64,000 nt of DNA. Origin: Rattus norvegicus (Eukaryota; Chordata; Mammalia; Rodentia; Muridae). Below are positions 1-10,246 of this stretch, in pieces. Both the position numbers and the translations under genes were made by a program. The DNA lies in NCBI RefSeq assembly GCF_036323735.1, contig NC_086021.1:131771476-131835475 (forward strand), read 5' to 3'. Under the pieces are notes generated by a model. It did no database searches and had not been told where the DNA came from. It saw only the letters and a program-made list of their open reading frames with translations. Each line of letters begins with the position of its first letter. Position 1 is the stretch's first letter.

Positions 1-358
1 CATCTGGAACCCTGGTGCACTGAAGCTCCCGGAAGGGGCGGCACAGGTCTTCCTGGTTGCTGCCGCTGCAGAGAGCCCCTGGGCAGCACCCCACGAGCAA
101 ACCTGAGCCTCGGGACCACAGGTAAGACCAAATTTTCTGCTGCAAGAAAGCTGCCTGGTGAACTCAAGACACAGGCCCACAGGAACAGCTGAAGACCTGT
201 AGAGAGGAAAAACTACACGCCCGAAAGCAGAACACTCTGTCCCCATAACTGACTGAAAGAGAGGAAAACAGGTCTACAGCACTCCTGACACACAGGCTTA
301 TAGGACAGTCTAGCCACGGTCAGAAATAGCAGAACAAAGTAACACTAGAGATAATCTG
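1..358 (+). promoter_or_regulatory. L1 5' UTR (3' part), with a possible splice donor
   Basis: This GC-richer leader precedes ORF1 and corresponds to the downstream end of a rodent L1 5' UTR. The L1 internal promoter would lie here or further left, outside the window. A good 5' splice-site match (ACAG followed by GTAAGA) lies at 118-127. L1 leaders in rodents and primates are known to be spliced from such sites, but whether this one is used is inference. No upstream monomer repeats are visible in these 358 bases. Confidence 0.7.
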
Positions 359-1433
359 ATGGCGAGAGGCAAGCGCAGGAACCCAAGCAACAGAAACCAA
401 GACTACATGCCATCATCGGAGCCCAATTCTCCCACCAAAACAAACATGGAATATCCAAACACACCAGAAAAGCAAGATCTAGTTTCAAAATCATATTTGA
501 TCATGATGCTGGAGGACTTCAAGAAAGACATGAACACACTTAGGGAAGCACAGGAAAACATTAATAAACAAGTAGAAGCCTACAGAGAGGAATCGCAAAA
601 ATCCCTGAAAGAATTCCAGGAAAACACAATCAAACAGTTGAAGGAATTAAAAATGAAAATAGAAGCAATCAAGAAAGAACACATGGAAACAACCCTGGAT
701 ATAGAAAACCAAAAGAAGAGACAAGGAGCTGTAGATACAAGCTTCACCAACAGAATACAAGAGATGGAAGAGAGAATCTCAGGAGCAGAAGATTCCATAG
801 AAATCATTGACTCAACTGTCAAAGATAATGTAAAGCGGGAAAAAGCTACTGGTCCAAAACATACAGGAAATCCAGGACTCAATGAGAAGATCAAACCTAA
901 GGATAATAGGTATAGAAGAGAGTGAAGACTCCCAGCTCAAAGGACCAGTAAATATCTTCAACAAAATCATAGAAGAAAACTTCCCTAACCTAAAAAAAGA
1001 GATACCCATAGACATACAAGAAGCCTACAGAACTCCAAATAGATTGGACCAGAAAAGAAACACCTCCCGTCACATAATTGTCAAAACACCAAACGCACAA
1101 AATAAAGAAAGAATATTAAAAGCAGTAAGGGAAAAAGGTCAAGTAACATATAAAGGGAGACCTATCAGAATCACACCAGACTTCTCGCCAGAAACTATGA
1201 AGGCCAGAAGATCCTGGACTGATGTTATACAGACGCTAAGAGAACACAAATGCCAGCCCAGGTTACTGTATCCAGCAAAACTCTCAATTAACATTGATGG
1301 AGAAACCAAGATATTCCATGACAAAACCAAATTTACACAATATCTTTCTACAAATCCAGCACTACAAAGGATAATAAATGGTAAAGCCCAACATAAGGAG
1401 GCAAGCTATACCCTAGAAGAAGCAAGAAACTAA
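359..1433 (+). pseudogene. L1 ORF1 (RNA-binding chaperone), broken by a one-base frameshift
   Basis: ORF1p is the trimeric L1 RNA-binding protein that packages L1 RNA in cytoplasmic RNPs. The first frame (359-925) has a basic N-terminus starting MARGKRRN and a long heptad-rich coiled coil at about residues 45-155. The second frame (open through 882-1433) carries the RRM, starting near NLRIIGIEE, and the C-terminal domain, including the REKG segment and the RPIRITPDF region. Homology switches frame at the A run 840-844, where the family pattern fits one fewer A, so a single-base insertion is the likely lesion. Removing one base gives 358 codons including the stop, the usual rodent ORF1 length. 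No other disabling change is evident. As it stands, translation ends at 925 after the coiled coil, so the product lacks both RNA-binding domains. A sequencing or assembly error in the homopolymer is an alternative. Confidence 0.93.
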
Positions 1434-1492
1434 TCGTCTTGGCAACAAAACAAAGAGAATGAAAGCACACAAACATAACCTCACATCCAAAT

Positions 1493-4400
1493 ATGAATAT
1501 AACGGGAAGCAATAATCACTATTCCTTAATATCTCTCAATATCAATGGCCTCAACTCCCCAATAAAAAGACATAGATTAACAAACTGGATACGCAACGAG
1601 GACCCTGCATTCTGCTGCCTACAGGAAACACACCTCAGAGACAAAGACAGACACTACCTCAGAGTGAAAGGCTGGAAAACAACTTTCCAAGCAAATGGTC
1701 AGAAGAAGCAAGCTGGAGTAGCCATTCTAATATCAAATAAAATCAATTTCCAACTAAAAGTCATCAAAAAAGATAAGGAAGGACACTTCATATTCATCAA
1801 AGGAAAAATCAACCAAGATGAACTCTCAATCCTAAATATCTATGCCCCAAATACAAGGGCACCTACATACGTAAAAGAAACCTTACTAAAGCTCAAAACA
1901 CACATTGCACCTCACACAATAATAGTGGGAGATTTCAACACCCCACTCTCATCAATGGACAGATCATGGAAACAGAAATTAAACAGTGATGTAGACAGAC
2001 TAAGAGAAGTCATGAGCCAAATGGACTTAACGGATATTTATAGAACATTCTATCCTAAAGCAAAAGGATATACCTTCTTCTCAGCTCCTCATGGTACTTT
2101 CTCCAAAATTGACCATATAATTGGTCAAAAAACGGGCCTCAACAGATACAGAAAGATAGAAATAATCCCATGCGTGCTATCGGACCACCACAGCCTAAAA
2201 CTGGTCTCCAATAACAATAAGGGAAGAATGCCCACATTTACGTGGAAATTGAACAGTGCTCTACTCAATGATAACCTGGTCAAGGAAGGAATAAAGAAAG
2301 AAATTAAAAACTTTCTAGAATTTAATGAAAATGAAGGTACAACATACTCAAACTTATGGGACACAATGAAAGCTGTGCTAAGAGGAAAACTCATAGCGCT
2401 GAGTGCCTGCAGAAAGAAACAGGAAAGAGCATATGTCAGCAGCTTGACAGCACACCTAAAAGCTCTAGAACAAAAAGAAGCAAATACACCCAGGAGGAGT
2501 AGAAGGCAGGAAATAATCAAACTCAGAGCTGAAATCAACCAAGTAGAAACAAAAAGGACCATAGAAAGAATCAACAGAACCAAAAGTTGGTTCTTTGAGA
2601 AAATCAACAAGATAGATAAACCCTTAGCCAGACTAACGAGAGGACACAGAGAGTGTGTCCAAATTAACAAAATCAGAAATGAAAAGGGAGACATAACTAC
2701 AGATTCAGAGGAAATTCAAAAAATCATCAGATCTTATTATAAAAACCTATATTCAACAAAATTTGAAAATCTTCAGGAAATGGACAATTTCCTAGATAGA
2801 TACCAGGTATCGAGGTTAAATCAAGAACAGATAAACCAGTTAAACAACCCCATAACTCCTAAGGAAATAGAAGCAGTCATTAAAGGTCTCCCAACCAAAA
2901 AGAGCCCAGGTCCAGACGGGTTTAGTGCAGAATTCTATCAAACCTTCATAGAAGACCTCATACCAATATTATCCAAACTATTCCACAAAATTGAAACAGA
3001 TGGAGCCCTACCGAATTCCTTCTACGAAGCCACAATTACTCTTATACCTAAACCACACAAAGACACAACAAAGAAAGAGAACTTCAGACCAACTTCCCTT
3101 ATGAATATCGACGCAAAAATACTCAATAAAATTCTGGCAAACCGAATTCAAGAGCACATCAAAACAATCATCCACCATGATCAAGTAGGCTTCATCCCAG
3201 GCATGCAGGGATGGTTTAATATACAGAAAACCGTCAACGTGATCCATCATATAAACAAACTGAAAGAACAGAACCACATGATCATTTCATTAGATGCTGA
3301 GAAAGCATTTGACAAAATTCAACACCCCTTCATGATAAAAGTCCTGGAAAGAATAGGAATTCAAGGCCCATACCTAAACATAGTAAAAGCCATATACAGC
3401 AAACCAGTTGCTAACATTAAACTAAATGGAGAGAAACTTGAAGCAATCCCACTAAAATCAGGGACTAGACAAGGCTGCCCACTCTCTCCCTACTTATTCA
3501 ATATAGTTCTTGAAGTTCTAGCCAGAGCAATCAGACAACAAAAGGAGATCAAAGGGATACAGATCGGAAAAGAAGAGGTCAAAATATCACTATTTGCAGA
3601 TGACATGATAGTATATTTAAGTGATCCCAAAAGTTCCACCAGAGAACTACTAAAGCTGATAAACAACTTCAGCAAAGTGGCTGGGTATAAAATTAACTCA
3701 AATAAATCAGTTGCCTTCCTCTATACAAAAGAGAAACAAGCCGAGAAAGAAATTAGGGAAACGACACCCTTCATAATAGACCCAAATAATATAAAGTACC
3801 TCGGTGTGACTTTAACCAAGCAAGTAAAAGATCTGTACAATAAGAACTTCAAGACACTGAGGAAAGAAATTGAAGAAGACCTCAGAAGATGGAAAGATCT
3901 CCCATGCTCATGGATTGGCAGGATTAATATAGTAAAAATGGCCATTTTACCAAAAGCAATCTACAGATTCAATGCAATCCCCATCAAAATACCAATCCAA
4001 TTCTTCAAAGAGTTAGACAGAACAATTTGCAAATTCATCTGGAATAACAACAAACCCAGGATAGCTAAAGCTATCCTCAACAATAAAAGGAATTCAGGGG
4101 GAATCACTATCCCTGAACTCAAGCAGTATTACAGAGCAATAGTGATAAAAACTGCATGGTATTGGTACAGAGACAGACAGATAGACCAATGGAATAGAAT
4201 TGAAGACCCAGAAATGAACCCACACACCTATGGTCACTTGATTTTTGACAAAGGAGCCAAAACCATCCAATGGAAAAAAGATAGCATTTTCAGCAAATGG
4301 TGCTGGTTCAACTGGAGGGCAACATTTAGAAGAATGCAGATCGATCCATGCTTATCACCCTGTACAAAGCTTAAGTCCAAGTGGATCAAGGACCTCCACA

Positions 4401-5320
4401 TCAAACCAGACACACTCAAACTAATAGAAGAAAAACTAGGGAAGCATCTGGAACACATGGGCACTGGAAAAAATTTCCTGAACAAAACACCAATGGCTTA
4501 TGTTCTAAGATCAAGAATCGACAAATGGGATCTCATAAAACTGCAAAGCTTCTGTAAGGCAAAGGACACTGTGGTTAGGACAAAACAGCAACCAACAGAT
4601 TGGGAAAAGATCTTTACCAATCCTACAACAGATAGAGGCCTTATATCCAAAATATACAAAGAACTCAAGAAGTTAGACCGCAGGGAAACAAATAACCCTA
4701 TTAAAAAATGGGGTTCAGAGCTAAACAAAGAATTCACAGCTGAGGAATGCCGAATGGCTGAGAAACACCTAAAGAAATGTTCAACATCTTTAGTCATAAG
4801 GGAAATGCAAATCAAAACAACCCTGAGATTTCACCTCACACCAGTGCGATTGGCTATGATCAAAAATTCAGGTGACAGCAGATGCTGGCGAGGATGTGGA
4901 GAAAGAGGAACACTCCTCCATTGTTGGTGGGATTGCAGCCTGGTAAAACCACTCTGGAAATCAGTCTGGAGGTTCCTCAGAAAATTGGACATTGAACTGC
5001 CTGCGGATCCAGCTATACCTCTCTTGGGCATATACCCAAAAGATGCCTCAACATATAAAAGAGACACGTGCTCCACTATGTTCATCGCAGCCTTATTTAT
5101 AATAGTCAGAAAATGGAAAGAACCCAGATGCCCTTCAACAGAGGAATGGATACAGAAAATGTGGTACATCTACACAATGGAATATTACTCAGCTATCAAA
5201 AACAACGAGTTTATGAAATTCGTAGGCAAATGGTTGGAACTGGAAAATATCATCCTGAGTGAGCTAACCCAATCACAGAAAGACATACATGGTATGCACT
5301 CATTGATAAGTGGCTATTAG
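1493..5320 (+). CDS. L1 ORF2p: endonuclease / reverse transcriptase, intact
   Basis: ORF2p nicks genomic DNA and copies L1 RNA by target-primed reverse transcription in the nucleus. It has 1275 residues, the usual rodent length. The N-terminal APE-like endonuclease shows E45 (LQETH), D147 and N149 (GDFN) and S230-D231-H232 (SDHH). The Z region and reverse transcriptase follow, with SPGPDGF, DAEKAFD, SGTRQGCPLSP and the catalytic FADD at residues 701-704. The C-terminal cysteine-rich segment starts at C1131, with C1135, H1143, C1144 and C1148. The start ATG lies 59 bases after the ORF1 stop; rodent ORF2 is thought to be reached by reinitiation or internal entry. All catalytic residues I can check are present. 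One conserved-looking isoleucine in the FRPISLMN motif is threonine here (T534). Antisense ORFs over this span are shadows. Confidence 0.97.
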   Translation: MNITGSNNHYSLISLNINGLNSPIKRHRLTNWIRNEDPAFCCLQETHLRDKDRHYLRVKGWKTTFQANGQKKQAGVAILISNKINFQLKVIKKDKEGHFIFIKGKINQDELSILNIYAPNTRAPTYVKETLLKLKTHIAPHTIIVGDFNTPLSSMDRSWKQKLNSDVDRLREVMSQMDLTDIYRTFYPKAKGYTFFSAPHGTFSKIDHIIGQKTGLNRYRKIEIIPCVLSDHHSLKLVSNNNKGRMPTFTWKLNSALLNDNLVKEGIKKEIKNFLEFNENEGTTYSNLWDTMKAVLRGKLIALSACRKKQERAYVSSLTAHLKALEQKEANTPRRSRRQEIIKLRAEINQVETKRTIERINRTKSWFFEKINKIDKPLARLTRGHRECVQINKIRNEKGDITTDSEEIQKIIRSYYKNLYSTKFENLQEMDNFLDRYQVSRLNQEQINQLNNPITPKEIEAVIKGLPTKKSPGPDGFSAEFYQTFIEDLIPILSKLFHKIETDGALPNSFYEATITLIPKPHKDTTKKENFRPTSLMNIDAKILNKILANRIQEHIKTIIHHDQVGFIPGMQGWFNIQKTVNVIHHINKLKEQNHMIISLDAEKAFDKIQHPFMIKVLERIGIQGPYLNIVKAIYSKPVANIKLNGEKLEAIPLKSGTRQGCPLSPYLFNIVLEVLARAIRQQKEIKGIQIGKEEVKISLFADDMIVYLSDPKSSTRELLKLINNFSKVAGYKINSNKSVAFLYTKEKQAEKEIRETTPFIIDPNNIKYLGVTLTKQVKDLYNKNFKTLRKEIEEDLRRWKDLPCSWIGRINIVKMAILPKAIYRFNAIPIKIPIQFFKELDRTICKFIWNNNKPRIAKAILNNKRNSGGITIPELKQYYRAIVIKTAWYWYRDRQIDQWNRIEDPEMNPHTYGHLIFDKGAKTIQWKKDSIFSKWCWFNWRATFRRMQIDPCLSPCTKLKSKWIKDLHIKPDTLKLIEEKLGKHLEHMGTGKNFLNKTPMAYVLRSRIDKWDLIKLQSFCKAKDTVVRTKQQPTDWEKIFTNPTTDRGLISKIYKELKKLDRRETNNPIKKWGSELNKEFTAEECRMAEKHLKKCSTSLVIREMQIKTTLRFHLTPVRLAMIKNSGDSRCWRGCGERGTLLHCWWDCSLVKPLWKSVWRFLRKLDIELPADPAIPLLGIYPKDASTYKRDTCSTMFIAALFIIVRKWKEPRCPSTEEWIQKMWYIYTMEYYSAIKNNEFMKFVGKWLELENIILSELTQSQKDIHGMHSLISGY

Positions 5321-6050
5321 CCCAAATGCTTGAATTACCCTAGATCCCTAGAACAAACGAAACTCAAGACGGATGATCAAAATGTGAATGCTTCACTCCT
5401 TCTTTAAATGAGGAAAAAGAATACCCTTGGCAGGGAAGGGAGAGGCAAAGATTAAAACAGAGACAGAAGGAACACCCATTCAGAGCCTGCCCCACATGTG
5501 GCCCATACATATACAGCCACCCAATTAGACAAGATGGATGAAGCAAAGAAGTGCAGACCGACAGGAGCCGGATGTAGATCGCTCCTGAGAGACACAGCCA
5601 GAATACAGCAAATATAGAGGCGAATGCCAGCAGCAAACCACTGAACTGAGAATAGGTCCCCTATTGAAGGAATCAGAGAAAGAACTGGAAGAGCTTGAAA
5701 GGGCTCGAGACCCCAAAAGTACAACAATGCCAAGCAACCAGAGCTTCCAGGGACTAAGCCACTACCTAAAGACTATACATGGACTGACCCTGGACTCTGA
5801 CCCCATAGGTAGCAATGAATATCCTAGTAAGAGCACCAGTGGAAGGGAAAGCCCTGGGTCCTGCTAAGACTGAACCCCCAGTGAACTAGTCTATGGGGGG
5901 AGGGCGGCAATGGGGGGAGGGTTGGGAGGGGAACACCCATAAGGAAGGGGAGGGGGGAGGGGGATGTTTGCCCGGAAACCGGGAAAGGGAATAACACTTG
6001 AAATGTATATAAGAAATACTCAAGTTAATAGAAAAAAAATTAAAAAAAAA
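5321..6050 (+). other. L1 3' UTR with G-rich polypurine tract and A tail
   Basis: This segment follows the ORF2 stop and contains the G-run tract typical of rodent L1 3' UTRs (5895-5963). That tract has many runs of three to six G and could form G-quadruplexes. It ends in an A-rich tail at 6031-6050. The position where a canonical AATAAA would be expected, just before the tail (about 6027-6032), reads AATAGA, a weaker signal. No open reading frame of note is present; ORFs called on either strand here are incidental. Confidence 0.9.
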
Positions 6051-7458
6051 TACTTCTGGGGGAATCACCATCCCTGACCTCAAGCTATATTACAGAGCAA
6101 TAGTGATAAAAACTGTATGCTGTTGGTACAGAGACAGGCAGGTAGACCAGTGGAATATAATTAAAAACCAAGAAATGAACCCACACATCTAATGGTCACT
6201 TGATCTTTGACAAAGAAACTAAAAACATCCAATGGAAGAAAGATAGCATTTTCAACAAATGGTGCTGGTTCAACTGTAGGTCAGCATGTTGAAGAATGCA
6301 AATCGATCCATTCTTATCACCTTGTACAGAGCTTAAGTCCAAATGGATCAAGGACCTCCACATCAAACCAGATACACTCAAACTAATAGGAGAAAAACTG
6401 GGCAAGAGTCTCGAACACATGGGCACTGGGGAAAATTTCCTGAACAAAACACCAATGGCTTATGCTCTAAGATCAAGAATTGACAAGTGAGACCTCATTA
6501 AACTGCAAAGCTTCTGTAAGACAAAGGACACTGTCATTAGGACAAGACAGCAACCAACAGATTGGGAAAAGATCTTTACCAATCCTAAATCTGATAGAGG
6601 GCTAATATCCAAAATATACAAAGAACTCTAGAAGTTAGACTTCAGAGAGCCAGATAACCCTACCACAAAATGGGGTACAAGTTAAACAAAGAATTCTTGG
6701 CTGAAGAATATTGAATGGCTGAGAAGTACCTAAAGAAATGCTCAACTTCCTTAATCTTTGTGAAATGCAAATCAAAACAACACTGAGAGTCCACCTCACA
6801 CCAGTCAGAATGGCTAAGATCAAAAACTCAGGTGACAGCAGATGCTGGCGAGGATGTGGAGAAAGAGGAACACTCCTCCATTGTTGGTGGGATTGAAAGC
6901 TGGTACAATCACTCTGGAAATCTGGAGGTTCCTCAGAAAACTGGACATTGCACTACCTGACAACCCAGCTATACCTCTCCTGGGAATATACACAAAAGAT
7001 GTTCCAAGATACCACAAAGACCCACGCTCCACTATATTCATAACCTTATGTATAATAGGAAGAAATGGAAAGAACCCAGATGCCCTTCACCAGAGGAATG
7101 GATACAGAAAATGTGGTACATTTATACAGTGGATTACTACTTAGCTATCAAAAATAATGACTTCATGGAATCCATAGGCAAATGGATTGAACTAGAAAAT
7201 ATCTTAAGTGAGGTAACCCAATGACAGAAAAGCATACATGGTACGCACTCATTGATAAGTGGATATTAGCCCGAAAGCTCAAGTTTACCCAAGATACAAT
7301 CCATAGACCACATGAAAGTCAAGGAGAAGGACAACCAAAGTGAGAATTCTTCACTCTTTCATAAAACGGAGAACAAAAATAGTCATAGGAGGGGATATGG
7401 AGGCAAAGTTTGGAGCAGATATTGAAGGAACTGCCATCAAGAGCCTGCCCTACATGTG

Positions 7459-7510
<52 letters not shown>

Positions 7511-8065
7511 ACATACATATATGCACAGCCACCAAAACTAGATAAGAGTGATGGAGCTAAAAAGTACATGCTGACAGGATCTGGATATAAATGTCTCCTG
7601 AGAGGCATAGCCAGAGCATGTCAAATGCAGAGGCAAATGCTAGCAGCAAACCACTGAACTGAGAAGAGGATCCTTGCTGGAGGAATTAGACAAAGGATTG
7701 AAATAGCTGAAGGGGCTTGCAACCCCCTAAGAACAACAGTGCCAACCAACCAGATCCCCTAGGGACTAAACCACTACCCAAAGACTATACATGGACTGAA
7801 CTATGGCTCCATCTGCATATGTAGCAGAGGATGGCCTTGTTGGGCACCAGTGGAAGGAGAAACCCTTAGTCCTGCCAACATTGAATCCCCCAGTTTAGGG
7901 GAATGTCGTGGAGGGCAGGAATGAGGGTAGATGGTGAGGGGAGCACTCTTATAGAAGAAGGGGAAGGGATGGGATAGAAGATTTATATCCAGGAAACCGG
8001 GAAAGGAAATAACATTTGAAATGTAAATAAAAAATCCAATAAAAGAAAAAAGAAAGAAAGAAAAT
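6051..8065 (+). mobile_element. Older L1 copy: ORF2 C-terminal third plus 3' UTR, decayed
   Basis: Sequence resumes in L1 ORF2 at the point matching about 4090 of the young copy (GGGGGAATCAC, ITIP region). It runs through the ORF2 C-terminus to about 7250 and then the 3' UTR to an A/GAAA-rich end near 8065. Several stops and indels break the frame, for example TGA at 6487 and missing bases around 6920 and 7030. It is the right flank of the insertion site of the young L1. The matching 5' portion should lie left of the window if the nesting reading is correct. An expanded CA repeat sits in its 3' UTR. Confidence 0.93.
7464..7520 (+). repeat. (CA)n microsatellite within the older L1 3' UTR
   Basis: There are about 20 uninterrupted CA units followed by an imperfect ACAT-containing end. 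It lies inside the L1 3' UTR and most likely expanded after insertion. Confidence 0.97.
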
Positions 8066-10200
8066 CATGACAGACAACAGCTAAATAAAATAAGATAATA
8101 AATTAATGGAGTAACACTTAAAAAAAAGTGAGGAGTCACAAAACAGATTTCTGGTCCTTGTGGGGGCATGGCTTAGAAATGCCAAGAAATAGATATAAAC
8201 AATAATAAATGACAATAGTTCATCTTGTAGATAAGGATGTGATTTTTACTATAAAAATAGAGGAACAGATGAAGGGGCTTGGGATTTTGGGAATGGTGGC
8301 ACTGTGAACGTCTACATAGGGCCTCAGGGAGAAGATGACATTTAACTAAGGATGTGAGAGAGGTAAAAGAGTGAGTTAGTGCTGCATGGCTCCCAGGGGA
8401 AGATGTTCCAGCTTTTACAAAGAGCAAGGTGTTAAACCATGAGTGGTCCAGTCTTAACAGTAACAAATCTCCCTATTGCTGGCACAGAGGAAACAAAGTT
8501 GAGGGGAATATCAGATAATTTATGATACGGCACTTTACACAGAAAATCAAAAATGATACACAAGGAAGGAGTTAGATATGTTAATGAAATAAGATACTTA
8601 ATTTAATTATGTATTTTAGTGCCTTTGGGAGCAAAGGATAATAGGAACCAAGTTTTCTACAAGAAAAATCTTCTACGTCAAGTCCTTCAGTTTTTACAAA
8701 CCTCATTTTCAAAAGTAGTTGGATCTTTGTTTTGAAATTTCTCTTTCTCAAATCTTTGCAAACTGCCTGAATCCTGCCCATCTCTTCTCTAAATGCAACC
8801 TGCATAATACATTTTCATATTCAGAGTTTGTATTTTCCTACATCAAACATAATTACCTGTGAAGCATTTTGTGATATTTCTGCAAAATAAATTATATTAC
8901 AGAGCATTTGGGGCTCCATTTACTACCTACAACAATTGGTTTGAGTGTATTGCATTCTTGGCATAATGATATGAATGATAATGGATATTATTTAGATGCC
9001 AAGGGTGTTCTCCCATGGCACTGCATGAAGCTGATGAATTTCTGAAGATTCAACTAGCAGCTGAAGTGTCTCAGTTCATCTGCACAGGAAGAGTGCTTCT
9101 CGGGTTTCAGGCCCAGCAATGCCCAGCATGTAAAGGAAGCAGATATCTGACCCCACTTCTCTACGCTGGCTCCTCACCCACAGCCCAGCTCCTGCAGACA
9201 CAGCAATTACTCAGAGCATGGGACTTCATGGCAGAAGGACCATCTATCTCTTGAGCTGTGGTGAATACACAAAGATGAAATAGTTTTCACATTTGGGATT
9301 TGTACAATTAAAATTATAATTGTTCATTTCAAGATAAATATAAAGTCTTATCCAGCAGCTCTGCACAGAATATAACCTTAAGTCTTTTTTCTAGTTGTGG
9401 GGACTAAAATTAAATTTGTAAAGCTAGAATAACCAGGCTCCACACTCAACAACATTGTTTATATCATTTCTGCAGTATAGTGTTAGCCTAGATTTAACTC
9501 CTGTCTCTACTACTTAGCAAATCTGTTACATAAATCATGTAAATAACAGTCATATCTGTGTTCTGGTTTAGTCATCTATACATTTAGATTTCAAATATAC
9601 TTTTTTTCTTGATATAGAGGTTAAATGAGATTAATGTCCTAATTCTTATGTTATGAAGCCTAGGACAATAAATATTATAACTTATATGAATTCTATAGAC
9701 GAATCATTCTCTGGTAGGAAGTGGGGAGGTTCATCTTACATGAATTTTATTTGTTCTAGTTACAATAGATATGATAAATATTTTTTCTCTTCGGAGTTAT
9801 TTTGTTGCCCAGTGCCAACTATGAGCATGTACTAGCTAGTAACAAAAACAAAACCTACCAGGAGATAAAAAGAATATGACAAAGATTAGAAAAAGAAAGA
9901 AAACCATTCCATTTTTAAGTCTCATTCTCTGACTGATGGAATTCTGATAAACTAAGTTAGATTGTTTCTTTATTCATTGATACTATGGAAGGTCATCCAA
10001 AAAAGACAGATAAGCGTTATTTATGTTATTCAGATAGAGTTAGCTGTCGTCTGGACAGCTTAAACAGTAGGCACTTGTCTTCTGGTTCTGGGAACTTGGA
10101 AGTTCAAAGTCAAACTGTTGTCATAGTAAGATGATGGTCCTCTTCATAGTCTGTCGATAGCCCCACTATTCTGCTGTGTATTCTAAGCCTCTCCTAATGC
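8066..10200. other. AT-rich sequence, no gene recognised
   Basis: No exon, SINE or LINE signature that I can name is seen between the older L1 and the 10-bp tandem repeat. ORFs are short (under 100 codons), without family resemblance, and consistent with chance. Sequence from about 10020 (through the tandem repeat to about 10400) has some resemblance to divergent mammalian MaLR-type LTRs (a TCTGGTTCTGGGAACTTGG-like segment), but this is too weak to call. Confidence 0.5.
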
Positions 10201-10246
10201 GTGCATATAGGTGCATATAGGTGCATATAGGTGCATATAGGTGCAT
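10201..10246 (+). repeat. 10-bp tandem repeat, about 4.6 units
   Basis: The decamer GTGCATATAG is repeated four times exactly, followed by GTGCAT. There are no mismatches between full units, which suggests recent slippage or variability between individuals. Confidence 0.98.

Larger units (their letters stand above)
1..6050 (+). mobile_element. Young, near full-length rat LINE-1 (L1), left edge cut by the window
   Basis: The order is a GC-rich 5' UTR segment, ORF1 (one frameshift), a 59-base spacer, an uninterrupted ORF2, a 3' UTR with a G-rich polypurine tract, and an A-rich tail ending near 6050. This is the standard rodent L1 layout, and the protein sequences match the rodent L1 family closely. 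The element starts at or before base 1, so its true 5' end, promoter monomers and left target-site duplication are not visible. The open 1275-codon ORF2 implies recent insertion. Sequence immediately after the A tail is an older L1 ORF2 in the same orientation, so this copy appears nested in it. The subfamily was not assigned because that needs an alignment to rat L1 consensus sequences. Confidence 0.97.

Noticed and set aside
2125..2694. 189-codon ORF antisense to L1 ORF2
   Set aside because: Shadow of ORF2; same for the other minus ORFs across 2.1-5.2 kb.
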